NCBI GenBank assembly: GCA_031269415.1
Contig: JAISZF010000288.1
Span: forward strand, 1 to 9,366
From: Clostridiales bacterium
Lineage (GTDB): Bacteria; Bacillota; Clostridia; Lachnospirales; WQUN01
Reading direction: 5' to 3'
Length of the DNA: 9,366 bases
In this document: piece by piece, positions 1 to 5,820 of the stretch
How positions within the stretch are numbered: position 1 is the stretch's first letter
How the letters are laid out: each line of letters opens with the position of its first letter
Translations under genes and position numbers: made by a program
Notes under the pieces: model-generated
Seen by the model: only the letters and a program-made list of their open reading frames with translations
What the model was told of the DNA's origin: nothing
Databases searched by the model: none

Positions 1-612
1 TTCTTCGCTTTCCAGGGCTGGGACATAAAAATAAAGTATCTGAAAATCCAGCGCCGCACTTTCCTGGAGCGGGAAAAAGAGCTTACGAAAGCGGAATACG
101 AGCGTCTCCTGCTGGCGGCGAAACGGGGCGAAAACGAGCGTCTGAACCTGGCCATGCGGACTATATGCTCCACCGGCATACGGGTGTCCGAGCTGAAATC
201 CGTCACCGTGGAAGCGGTGCGGGCGGGCGAGGCGTTTATCAGCAACAAAGGCAAAACGCGGATAATCTTCATCCCGAAAAAACTGAAGCCCTTATTACTC
301 ACCTACGCGAAAAAACGCGGGATCGATTCAGGCTGTATCTTCGTCACCAAAAGCGGCCGCCCGCTGGATCGGCGCAGCATATGGGCGGACATGAAAAAAC
401 TGTGCGGGAGCGCCCGGGTCGCGCCGTCAAAAGTCTTTCCCCATAACCTGCGGCATCTGTTCGCCCGCGTATTTTACTCAGTGGAAAAAGACATCATGCG
501 GCTGGCTGACCTGTTAGGCCATTCAGATGTAAAAACCACGCGTATTTATATCATGGAGAGCGGGGCTGAACACCGGAAAATGGTAGACGCGCTGGGGCTG
601 GCGGCCGGATAA
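1..612 (+). CDS. Tyrosine-type site-specific recombinase (XerC/D-like), 5' end cut by window
   Basis: The frame is open from base 1 to the TAA at 610-612, giving 203 codons of a gene that starts upstream. The ATG at 154 lies inside the catalytic domain and is not the real start. Numbering from base 1, the full catalytic set is visible: Arg61 in STGIRVSEL, the beta-hairpin Lys85 in NKGKTR, His148 and Arg151 in PHNLRH, His174 in LLGHSDVKTT and the nucleophile Tyr183 in TRIYIME. The enzyme should break and rejoin DNA through a 3'-phosphotyrosine at paired sites. The segment before the catalytic core (LKIQRRTF...KELTKAEYERLL) is typical of short XerD-like recombinases in Firmicutes; roughly 80-130 N-terminal residues (core-binding domain) are probably missing. 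The stop codon touches the left inverted repeat at 612-635, suggesting that this site and its partner at 884-907 are its substrates. It could instead be the integrase of a small mobile element, but no att direct repeat or other mobile gene is visible. Confidence 0.93.
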   Translation, partial: FFAFQGWDIKIKYLKIQRRTFLEREKELTKAEYERLLLAAKRGENERLNLAMRTICSTGIRVSELKSVTVEAVRAGEAFISNKGKTRIIFIPKKLKPLLLTYAKKRGIDSGCIFVTKSGRPLDRRSIWADMKKLCGSARVAPSKVFPHNLRHLFARVFYSVEKDIMRLADLLGHSDVKTTRIYIMESGAEHRKMVDALGLAAG

Positions 613-635
613 GGACAGAATTGTATTTCTGTCAT
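612..635 (+). repeat. Left inverted repeat; tyrosine-recombinase core-site-like
   Basis: The arms GACAGAA (614-620) and TTCTGTC (627-633) are perfect reverse complements around an asymmetric 6-bp spacer, TTGTAT (621-626). With two more bases on each side, the arms are 9 bp with one mismatch. Paired arms around a 6-8 bp crossover region are the known design of Xer, lox and FRT-type core sites. Bases 614-635 recur inverted at 884-905 with one mismatch (617 against 902). The site overlaps the last base of the recombinase stop codon. Confidence 0.85.
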
Positions 636-675
636 GTAAAGGTATCGTAAAAAATAATGTTCCGCTTTATTCGAC

Positions 676-704
676 ATTATAATGGAAAAAAGATAAGTTC
701 ACAA
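676..704 (-). promoter_or_regulatory. Sigma-A-type promoter inside the invertible segment, facing left
   Basis: On the minus strand, a -35 box TTGTGA (704-699; 4 of 6 consensus bases) is followed by a 17-bp spacer (698-682) and a perfect -10 box TATAAT (681-676). The predicted start is near 669. In this orientation it would transcribe through the left repeat into the recombinase 3' end as antisense RNA. The sequence around the -10 (ATTATAAT) is itself palindromic, but the + strand copy has no acceptable -35. Confidence 0.6.
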
Positions 705-760
705 CCAGTTTATATTTAGGGTTTTATACATATGGCCACACATTTACTACATGACAAAAG

Positions 761-811
761 AGCCGGTGGCATTTCGGATTTGCCGCTGGCTGCTTTGCCA
801 TGCCTTTTTTT
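761..811 (+). terminator. Terminator-like hairpin in the invertible segment, facing right
   Basis: In RNA, AGCCGGTGGCA (761-771) can pair with TGCCGCTGGCT (781-791) as an unbroken 11-bp stem, including two G-U pairs, around a 9-nt loop. A run of seven T follows at 805-811. The run starts 14 nt after the stem, which is farther than usual. An alternative 5-bp stem, GGCAT (768-772) with ATGCC (800-804), ends directly at the T-run. Rightward termination is plausible but not certain. Confidence 0.4.
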
Positions 812-883
812 AAAAGCATTCCCCTTTTTTTTCTTAAACTGAGCGCTCATCCCCCCTTTGTTATTTCTTCAAGGCTAAAGGTT

Positions 884-907
884 ATGACAGAAATACAATT
901 CCGTCAT
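884..907 (-). repeat. Right inverted repeat, partner of 612-635
   Basis: This is the reverse-complement copy of the left site: arms ATGACAGAA (884-892) and TTCCGTCAT (899-907) around the spacer ATACAA (893-898). On the minus strand the spacer reads TTGTAT, identical to the left copy. Matching spacers in opposite orientation are what a tyrosine recombinase needs for inversion rather than deletion. The bases immediately outside the two copies do not form a target-site duplication, which argues against a simple MITE. Confidence 0.85.
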
Positions 908-1030
908 TTGGCGCACGGAAAGGGGGAAAATGGCTGAATGAAAATAAACCGCCGTCAGTCAGGCGTAAATGGCTGGCCTTTATAACTGGGCGCGAAATTT
1001 GTAGAGCAACCGCGAAAAAAGGAGAAAAAA

Positions 1031-1267
1031 ATGGACAACGAACAGAAATTCACCCCGGCCCCGGCCGCTTACCCGGAGGACAGACCTTCCACGGGCATGG
1101 CTGTTTTGGGATTTCTCATTCCGATAGCGGGTCTTATATTATGGCTGGTATGGAAAGATACCAAACCGCTTAAAGCGAAATCCGCTGGCAAGGGCGCTTT
1201 GGTAAGCGTGATAATAGGCGTGCTGTTTTACGTTGTGGTAGTGGTGATAGCGCTTAATTTAATGTAG
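1031..1267 (+). CDS. Small two-helix membrane protein, possible target of the inversion switch
   Basis: Encodes 78 aa. The start is fixed by a strong SD (GGAG at 1021-1024, within a purine tract) 6 nt before the ATG. Residues 1-22 are polar and Pro/Ala-rich. A first hydrophobic helix at about 23-41 (MAVLGFLIPIAGLILWLVW) is followed by a basic loop (KDTKPLKAKSAGKG) and a second helix at about 56-77 rich in Val and Ile. The GFLIPIAGLILWLVWKDTKP...KAKSAGKGAL pattern resembles the C-terminal half of small Firmicutes membrane proteins that often carry an N-terminal zinc ribbon; here that ribbon is absent and there is no cysteine. Function is unknown. I see no convincing promoter between the right inverted repeat and this gene, which fits expression from an invertible promoter. 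That it is the regulated target is inference from position. Confidence 0.85.
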   Translation: MDNEQKFTPAPAAYPEDRPSTGMAVLGFLIPIAGLILWLVWKDTKPLKAKSAGKGALVSVIIGVLFYVVVVVIALNLM

Positions 1268-1400
1268 CGTTTTAAGCCCCGTGCCGCTGTCGGGCCTGAC
1301 GAATCTGACGAAGCTTAAACTTGGCGACAATCCGCTTACAGACGCTCAGTTTGCGGAATTACGGGCGGCGTCGCGATCAAAATCAGGGATAAATGTTTAG
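1263..1400 (+). pseudogene. 3' remnant of a leucine-rich-repeat protein gene
   Basis: A frame open from 1263 (in-frame stop at 1260-1262) to the TAG at 1398-1400 reads ...PLSGLTNLTKLKLGDNPLTD..., followed by AQFAELRAA. The spacing of Leu and Asn is that of an internalin-like LRR unit (LxxLxxLxLxxNxL). There is no usable start with an SD; the only candidate, GTG at 1281, has none. The frame overlaps the end of the 78-aa gene. The simplest reading is the last repeat and tail of an LRR surface protein whose 5' part was lost by deletion or rearrangement at this junction. No full LRR gene is present in the window. Confidence 0.6.
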
Positions 1401-1478
1401 ACTCGCTCGTGCGCTACATCTAGCACGGGTAGTCATGCGTTTATACATTAAACATAACGAATGAGAGGAGGGTAAATC

Positions 1479-1643
1479 ATGGATTCACAGGTAAGGGCAG
1501 CGATAGCGGCAATTGATGCCGCGAAAAATTTGGCAAGTATTCCGTCGTGGGCATCTGAAATAGTTTCCAAATGGTCAAATGTTGCCGGTGAAGAGAGTAA
1601 TGAGCTAAGCGCGGCGATGGATCGTTGTGCGAGACGGAGTTAG
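1479..1643 (+). CDS. Small ORF of 54 codons, unknown, possibly frameshifted
   Basis: ATG at 1479 follows a strong SD (GGAGGG at 1467-1472, 6-nt gap) and the frame runs to a TAG at 1641-1643. The peptide starts MDSQVRAAIAAIDAAKNLAS, then IPSWASEIVSKWSNVAGEESNE, and looks like a soluble helical protein. I do not recognise a family. The last residues (MDRCARRS) look less natural. In the +1 frame, the sequence from about 1619 to the TAG at about 1703 reads LCETELVGRYGLLGEKIS and onward, which is more protein-like. A single-base indel near 1619-1628 would join the two into a protein of about 75 aa. Either this is a genuine 54-aa protein or a broken gene; the SD supports translation of at least the first part. 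Confidence 0.55.
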   Translation: MDSQVRAAIAAIDAAKNLASIPSWASEIVSKWSNVAGEESNELSAAMDRCARRS

Positions 1644-1987
1644 TGGGGCGATACGGTTTGCTGGGCGAGAAAATCTCGCCCAGCATCTGCCAAACAGCAA
1701 AGTATTAGAACGCAAGATAAGGAAGTGTTGAGGCTGAAGCTATCCTTACCGCTGTGGAGGTAAATTGAGCATCTTTAAAAAATGCAAATCTTATGGAAAG
1801 AGCAACTAAATTATAATTGTTGCCAGCTGTTAGCCTGAACGAACAAAGCGGGCTCAAAAGCAGGCTTGTATTTATTTACACGTCGCATGTCAAGAAATAG
1901 AACCATTGCTTGATAACGACCCGACTATTATTTTCACAACCAAAACATATTTAAAAGAGCCGCAACACACGATTTGGAGGAATTAGC
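1644..1987 (+). other. Intergenic stretch before the triad operon
   Basis: These 344 bases are AT-richer than the flanking genes. They hold the strong hairpin at 1659-1685, the possible frame-shifted tail of the preceding ORF (to about 1703) and a short SD-led TTG frame of 14 codons (1765-1809) that I do not accept as a gene. The presumed promoter of the 1988 operon should lie in 1810-1970. The best -35-like hexamer is TTGATA at 1910-1915, but no well-spaced -10 follows, so I do not call a promoter. The SD of the next gene (GGAGG) is at 1976-1980. Confidence 0.5.
1659..1685 (+). terminator. Strong hairpin after the small ORF, without a T-run
   Basis: TGCTGGGCGAG (1659-1669) and CTCGCCCAGCA (1675-1685) form a perfect 11-bp GC-rich stem around the loop AAAAT. 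No T-run follows on either strand, so it is not a canonical intrinsic terminator. It may act as an RNA-stabilising or factor-assisted terminator ending the preceding transcript, or may simply be a palindrome. Confidence 0.4.
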
Positions 1988-2668
1988 ATGTTGGAACAGA
2001 TGAATTATTACGATACGCCGACCATTGTCAGCGCCAGCGAGCCGCATATGGCCTGCCTGTTGCTGGTGGACGTTTCCGGCTCCATGGACGGAGCCCCGAT
2101 CACGTTGCTGAATGACGCGCTGAATCGCTTCAAGAACGAAGTGTGCGCGGATAAACGCACCAGAGAAATCCTTGATGTGGCGGTCGTATCTTTCAATCAC
2201 GCCACGGAGATTGTGCAGCCGTGGGTGCCTATCGAATATATGGAGCCCGTGAACCTCACGGCTAGCGGCGGAACATCCATGGCGCCCGCCGTTGAAACGG
2301 CCGTCGAAATGATTGAAGAACGCGAGCGCTTTTACAAGCAAGCGGGCACAGTACCCTATAAACCGTGGATTGTAATGATTTCCGACGGATTTGGCGGCGA
2401 TGTGACGGCCGTCGCCAAAAGAGTGGTTCGTTTGGTGGAAGCCGGAAAGTTGAATTTTTTTTCGCTTGGTGTTGAAGGCTACGACCCAAAGCCATTGCAT
2501 CTGCTGTCGGGTGAACGGGTTATGAAGCTAAAGGGGTATGATTTTTACAGCTTCTTTAATTGGGTGGGCAAAAGTATGCGCAGCGTTTCGCAGAGCTCGC
2601 CGGGTGAGAGGCCGAAAGGCTTGCCGCTGCCGGAAAATGTCGACAAGGATACGACCGACTGGATGTAG
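1988..2668 (+). CDS. vWA-domain protein, TerY/YegL-like (first gene of a TerY-P-type triad)
   Basis: Encodes 226 aa, with GGAGG 7 nt before the ATG. The von Willebrand factor A fold covers about residues 20-190 and has an intact metal-ion-dependent adhesion site: Asp28-x-Ser30-x-Ser32 in LLLVDVSGSM, Thr96 in GGTSMAP and Asp133 in MISDGFGG. There is no signal peptide or membrane helix, so it is cytoplasmic and acts through Mg2+-dependent protein binding rather than catalysis. After the domain (about 195-226) comes a short Ser/Pro-rich tail. The next two genes encode a PP2C phosphatase and a kinase on the same strand with short gaps. That set is the TerY-P triad known from comparative genomics of tellurite/stress systems, and resembles E. 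coli yegL-yegK-yegI. It probably presents or recognises a target whose phosphorylation the partners control; the target is not known from the sequence. Confidence 0.92.
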   Translation: MLEQMNYYDTPTIVSASEPHMACLLLVDVSGSMDGAPITLLNDALNRFKNEVCADKRTREILDVAVVSFNHATEIVQPWVPIEYMEPVNLTASGGTSMAPAVETAVEMIEERERFYKQAGTVPYKPWIVMISDGFGGDVTAVAKRVVRLVEAGKLNFFSLGVEGYDPKPLHLLSGERVMKLKGYDFYSFFNWVGKSMRSVSQSSPGERPKGLPLPENVDKDTTDWM

Positions 2669-2706
2669 GCGCGCAGAGTGAAGCATATTTTGAAAGGAGA
2701 TAGCCA

Positions 2707-3708
2707 ATGATTTTTTCGTATGGGGTAACTGTCTGCGGCCCGGCCCACGAAGCGGAAGGTATACCCTGTCAGGATGCGCATGAGACGGCAAAACTGCCGG
2801 ACGGAGCCGCCGTCGGGGCTGTCGCCGACGGACTCGGCAGCGAAAAACATTCCGGCATGGCTGCCGAGCTTGCGGTACGGATCGTGACGCGCCACTGCGC
2901 CAAACATATAAAAGCGGATATGGGTGATGCGGATATTCTGCGGGTCTTGCGCGATTCCTTTCGCATCGCCCAAAATGCAATAGAGGCGGAAGCCGGGAAA
3001 AAGAACTTTGATTTGGATCAGTGCGATACGACACTGACCGTAGCGGTGCTGAGTGGCGGACGCCTGTATTACGGACACTCCGGCGACAGCGGCGCCATCG
3101 CGCTGACAGAAAACGGTCTGTACCTCAAAGTCACGGAGCAGCAACGCGACGATCTGGGACGCGTGTTTCCCTTATACTTCGGTGAAGAAAAATGGGTGTT
3201 CGGCAAGTTCCCCAGCCGGGTGGCCGGTGTCCTGCTTGCGACGGACGGCTTGTTGGAGACATTTTGTCCGATCTATCTCCAAGATGAGCCCGTCGCCCTG
3301 TACGTTGCCCTCCTGCGTTTCTTTACGGACAGATCCGGCATGGAAAAAGATGGCGAAAGCGCGGCGGAAGCGCGCATACACAGCTTTGTGTCCGGCATTC
3401 CCGCGGACAAAGTGAGTGACGACAAAACCGTCGTCGTTCTTCTCGACAACGATGTCCCGGTTGCGGAGCAGCCGCCGGAGTATTATGACGAACCGGACTG
3501 GGACGAGTTGAAAGAAAAGTGGAAAAACGCGTACAGAAAAAAAGCGTACCCGCATCTGTTTCAAGACGACGGATACATAGCGCCGGAAAAAGCCGACGTA
3601 CTCCCTTCCTTAGGCGTCAATAACGCAACACGGCGCATAGCGGAGGAAGAAGAACCTGAGAATTCAGCAGCGGCGATAATACAAATAAATTATTCAAATG
3701 AGGTATAA
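2707..3708 (+). CDS. PP2C-family Ser/Thr protein phosphatase (triad phosphatase)
   Basis: Encodes 333 aa. AAAGGAGA (2693-2700) precedes the ATG by about 6 nt, and the gene follows the vWA gene after 38 bp. PP2C motifs appear in order: Asp23 in CQDAH (replacing the usual N-E-D motif), Asp41 in VADGLGS, CDTTLTVAVL and YYGHSGDSGAIAL at about residues 101-126, Asp180 in LLATDGLLE, and Asp238-Asp239 in SDDKTVVVLL. The metal-binding acidic residues are present, so an active Mg2+/Mn2+ phosphatase is likely. The catalytic domain ends near 250; an acidic, Trp/Tyr-containing extension of about 80 residues (DEPDWDELKEKWKNAY...EEEEPEN) follows and may dock a partner. No membrane segment is seen. It presumably reverses the activity of the kinase encoded 5 bp downstream. 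It is the YegK-type member of the triad. Confidence 0.93.
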   Translation: MIFSYGVTVCGPAHEAEGIPCQDAHETAKLPDGAAVGAVADGLGSEKHSGMAAELAVRIVTRHCAKHIKADMGDADILRVLRDSFRIAQNAIEAEAGKKNFDLDQCDTTLTVAVLSGGRLYYGHSGDSGAIALTENGLYLKVTEQQRDDLGRVFPLYFGEEKWVFGKFPSRVAGVLLATDGLLETFCPIYLQDEPVALYVALLRFFTDRSGMEKDGESAAEARIHSFVSGIPADKVSDDKTVVVLLDNDVPVAEQPPEYYDEPDWDELKEKWKNAYRKKAYPHLFQDDGYIAPEKADVLPSLGVNNATRRIAEEEEPENSAAAIIQINYSNEV

Positions 3709-3713
3709 TTTTC

Positions 3714-5723
3714 ATGCTTTTACACGGATTAAACGCACAAGGCTATGATTTGAAAGACAAACCCTTCAACAGCGGCGGCGAAGGTGTAGTATACGGCGTA
3801 AAGAGCGATCCCGCCATGGTGGTCAAGATATACAACGCCAATACAGTATCCGCCGAACTCGAAGAAAAATTAAAGATCATGGTGAGACGGCCGCCGAGTT
3901 CAGGCGTGGAAACGCAAGTCGCATGGCCCCGCGACGTTTTATACGACGCGGGTGGAAAATTCGTCGGCTTCGCCATGCCCCGTTTGAATATAGACGAAGA
4001 ACTGACGGAACTCTACAAATACCCTCCCAGGCAATATAACGCCACGACATCGGAGAAAATTATCATCGCGCAAAATATTTGCGCGGTTATATCTGAGGTA
4101 CATAGAGCCGGATACGTATTCGGCGATTTCAACCCCGGCAACATCGGCGTGGATATAAAAACGGGCCGTGTGGCCTTTCTGGACACGGATTCCTATCATA
4201 TCTACGATAGAGAAAGCGGTAAAACCTACCGATGCAAGGTGTGTCTGCAGGGATACGCCGCGCCGGAGGTATTGAAAGCCTGTGCGGATCAGGATTTTGC
4301 GGACGCTCCCTTGCCCACCTTTACCAAAGAGAGCGACAATTTTGCGCTTGCCATACATATCTTCAAACTTTTGATGAACGGATTCAATCCCTATAACGGA
4401 ATTAATGATAATGAGAAGGTTTCCCAAGCTTCACCCGCTAGGGGCAATGACGCGATCAAACGTGACGCGTATTGCTTTAAAATCGGCAAAAAGCATATTT
4501 CCCCCGCGGTTCCCCCGCTGAGAGCCATGCCCGATGAAATCGGTGAACTGTTCAAGCAGGCGTTCATCGACGGTCGCAGTGATCCGATGAAAAGACCCAA
4601 CGCCATGAAATGGCACAGAGCTTTGGAGAACTACAAAAAGGGGTTGAAAACCTGCGGTCGTGATAACCGTCACCAGTACGCCAATCACCTTTCGTCATGC
4701 CCGTGGTGCGAAGCGGACGAACGCTATGCCAGCGCGACCATGCCGCAGCTGAAACAGCAAGTGCTGCAAGCGCCGCTGTCTGCGAGTACGCCGCAGACGG
4801 CACCGGGCGCTTTCATGCCGCCCGTGGCCGCGCAATCGCAAGCACAAGGCTCCGCAAAGACCCCAAAGGCGGCCCCAAAACGCCTCCCATCAAGGCAACA
4901 AATGATTTTCATAACGGATATCGCGAACGTCATTGTAACGAATTTGATTTACGGATGCTTTGTTGGGGCTGCGTTCATGGCGCTGTTATCTTCAGTATAC
5001 GGCATTTGGCTGCGCGGAGTTCATTTCAAGGAGCTTCCCGAATTTCTGCAGCGCGTATATGATTGGTACGTGGCGTTTCCGCCGAAAATCACCGAAGGCA
5101 CTTTCCACACGTTACTTGTTTTGAGCGCAGTTGTTCCGATCCTGCTGTCGACCATACCGCCTGTGGTCAGAAAGCTGCGGGCAAATTCCGGCCAAAACAG
5201 AACTTCATTTGTTAGTCATGGGGTGGGAAAGGGGTTCGCTTTTTTTGCCATGATTTTTAATTCACTGCTGCCGGGAGTCGTTGCCGGAACGATATGTTTG
5301 TATATTGCCGGAATCATATGGGAGCTGGCGTGGGGAATTAGGATATTGGTATGGCCGTTGCCGAAGCAAGCCATGCTGAGCGCGGGTATTCCGTTTGTAT
5401 TTTTCGTTTGGCGGGCAATTAACAAGCAACTGCGCATGCCGGCATGTGACGCCGTTTCTTCGCTGTTGGACAGCTTATGTGCAATACTCTGCGCCATCAT
5501 GGGATTTTCAGCTGGATTTGTTGCCATATACGCGGAATTGGGAAATTTGGACGCGTACAACCGTAGCGGATATACTACCGTCTGGTCAGTGATCAATGCG
5601 CTCCTGATCGCGTTGATATCGAACAAAAACAGCTTGCATTGCAAAACGAAGATATCCATAGCGATCGCGCTTTCTTTTGTAAGCGTATTTATTCTGAACC
5701 GTTTATCCGCGATGATGTATTAA
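3714..5723 (+). CDS. Membrane-anchored Ser/Thr protein kinase with zinc cluster (triad kinase, YegI-like)
   Basis: Encodes 669 aa, starting 5 bp after the phosphatase stop with its SD (GAGG) inside the upstream gene end, so translation is probably coupled. Kinase domain at about 10-305: Gly-rich loop SGGEGVVYG (20-28), Lys38 in VVKIY, catalytic loop FGDFNPGN with Asp138 and Asn143, DFG-equivalent Asp157 in LDTDS, and an APE motif in GYAAPEVL. A Cys/His cluster follows (Cys314, His320, His325, Cys329, Cys332; the HQYANHLSSCPWC signature), typical of this triad's kinases and likely zinc-binding. Residues about 334-396 form an Ala/Pro/Gln/Ser-rich linker. From about 405 to the end there are roughly six or seven hydrophobic helices (first at about 406-428, second at about 463-485, the rest after 500), with no recognised transporter motif. 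The catalytic half should face the cytoplasm and the membrane half may sense a signal. The size and number of helices are unusual for a YegI-like kinase. Confidence 0.93.
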   Translation: MLLHGLNAQGYDLKDKPFNSGGEGVVYGVKSDPAMVVKIYNANTVSAELEEKLKIMVRRPPSSGVETQVAWPRDVLYDAGGKFVGFAMPRLNIDEELTELYKYPPRQYNATTSEKIIIAQNICAVISEVHRAGYVFGDFNPGNIGVDIKTGRVAFLDTDSYHIYDRESGKTYRCKVCLQGYAAPEVLKACADQDFADAPLPTFTKESDNFALAIHIFKLLMNGFNPYNGINDNEKVSQASPARGNDAIKRDAYCFKIGKKHISPAVPPLRAMPDEIGELFKQAFIDGRSDPMKRPNAMKWHRALENYKKGLKTCGRDNRHQYANHLSSCPWCEADERYASATMPQLKQQVLQAPLSASTPQTAPGAFMPPVAAQSQAQGSAKTPKAAPKRLPSRQQMIFITDIANVIVTNLIYGCFVGAAFMALLSSVYGIWLRGVHFKELPEFLQRVYDWYVAFPPKITEGTFHTLLVLSAVVPILLSTIPPVVRKLRANSGQNRTSFVSHGVGKGFAFFAMIFNSLLPGVVAGTICLYIAGIIWELAWGIRILVWPLPKQAMLSAGIPFVFFVWRAINKQLRMPACDAVSSLLDSLCAILCAIMGFSAGFVAIYAELGNLDAYNRSGYTTVWSVINALLIALISNKNSLHCKTKISIAIALSFVSVFILNRLSAMMY

Positions 5724-5803
5724 GCGGATATCGCAAACGGTAACTTGATATATAGCCAAACACGGAACCGTTACAATTTTGAGCATGACGGCACGATTTT
5801 CAG

Positions 5804-5818
5804 GAAGGAAGGTTGAAA
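5804..5818 (+). promoter_or_regulatory. Ribosome binding leader that fixes the start of the lectin gene
   Basis: GAAGGAAGGTTGAAA ends 2 nt before the ATG at 5821, with the AAGGAAGG core about 8 nt upstream of it. The same 15 bases recur at 8722-8736 in the same position before the CHAP gene. This supports 5821 over the in-frame TTG at 5779, which would put 14 polar residues ahead of an otherwise normal signal peptide. Confidence 0.75.
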
Positions 5819-5820
5819 AT

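Larger units (their letters stand above)
614..905. other. Putative invertible DNA segment (promoter switch) between recombinase and small membrane protein gene
   Basis: The segment is 292 bp, bounded by 22-bp inverted repeats (21 of 22 matching) that resemble recombinase core sites. It lies directly after a tyrosine recombinase gene and about 125 bp before the next gene. Inside I see no convincing gene; the longest start-to-stop ORF on the + strand is 36 codons (732-842) and has no convincing SD. What it holds is an AT-rich leftward promoter (676-704), a rightward hairpin followed by a T-run (761-811) and a second T-run (824-832). As written, the promoter faces the recombinase 3' end and the hairpin would stop rightward read-through, so the downstream gene should be OFF. 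Inversion maps base x to 1519-x, which puts the -10 box at about 838-843 reading right, with transcription starting near 850, about 180 nt before the ATG at 1031. The architecture is seen; actual inversion is inferred. Confidence 0.72.

Noticed and set aside
732..842. A 36-codon ORF inside the invertible segment, with AGGG about 10 nt before the ATG
   Set aside because: Weak SD at long spacing, low-complexity Leu/Phe-rich end encoded by T-runs, and it overlaps the terminator-like hairpin; probably not a gene.
614..905. Reading the segment as a MITE or small insertion-sequence remnant
   Set aside because: Each end is itself an arm-spacer-arm palindrome with an identical asymmetric spacer, no target duplication is visible, and a tyrosine recombinase is adjacent; inversion sites fit better, although MITE origin is not excluded.
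1644..1763. Stop-codon read-through of the 54-codon ORF (39 further open codons after the TAG)
   Set aside because: The extension is rich in Arg, Lys, Trp and Ser and runs through the hairpin; the +1 frame looks more protein-like, so a frameshift is the better idea.
1765..1809. A TTG-started 14-codon frame behind GGAGG at 1756-1760
   Set aside because: Very short, no recognisable content and no conservation evidence; possibly the remnant of a lost gene but not supportable.
1934..2500. Long minus-strand open frames opposite the vWA, phosphatase, kinase and lectin genes
   Set aside because: They mirror well-supported + strand genes, have no SD or recognisable domains, and show the composition of antisense shadows.
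3105..3111. Further GACAGAA half-sites at about 3105 and 8464 as extra recombination sites
   Set aside because: Both lie inside coding sequence and lack the spacer and second arm; a 7-base match in a 9-kb window is expected by chance.
5736..5777. Terminator after the kinase gene formed by AACGGT (5736-5741) and ACCGTT (5767-5772)
   Set aside because: Only 6 bp of stem around a 25-nt loop, a competing pairing (GTAAC with GTTAC), and a short weak T-run; not convincing.
5779..5820. Start of the lectin gene at the in-frame TTG (5779) or ATG (5785)
   Set aside because: Either would put polar residues before the signal peptide and has no good SD; the leader shared with the CHAP gene places the start at 5821.
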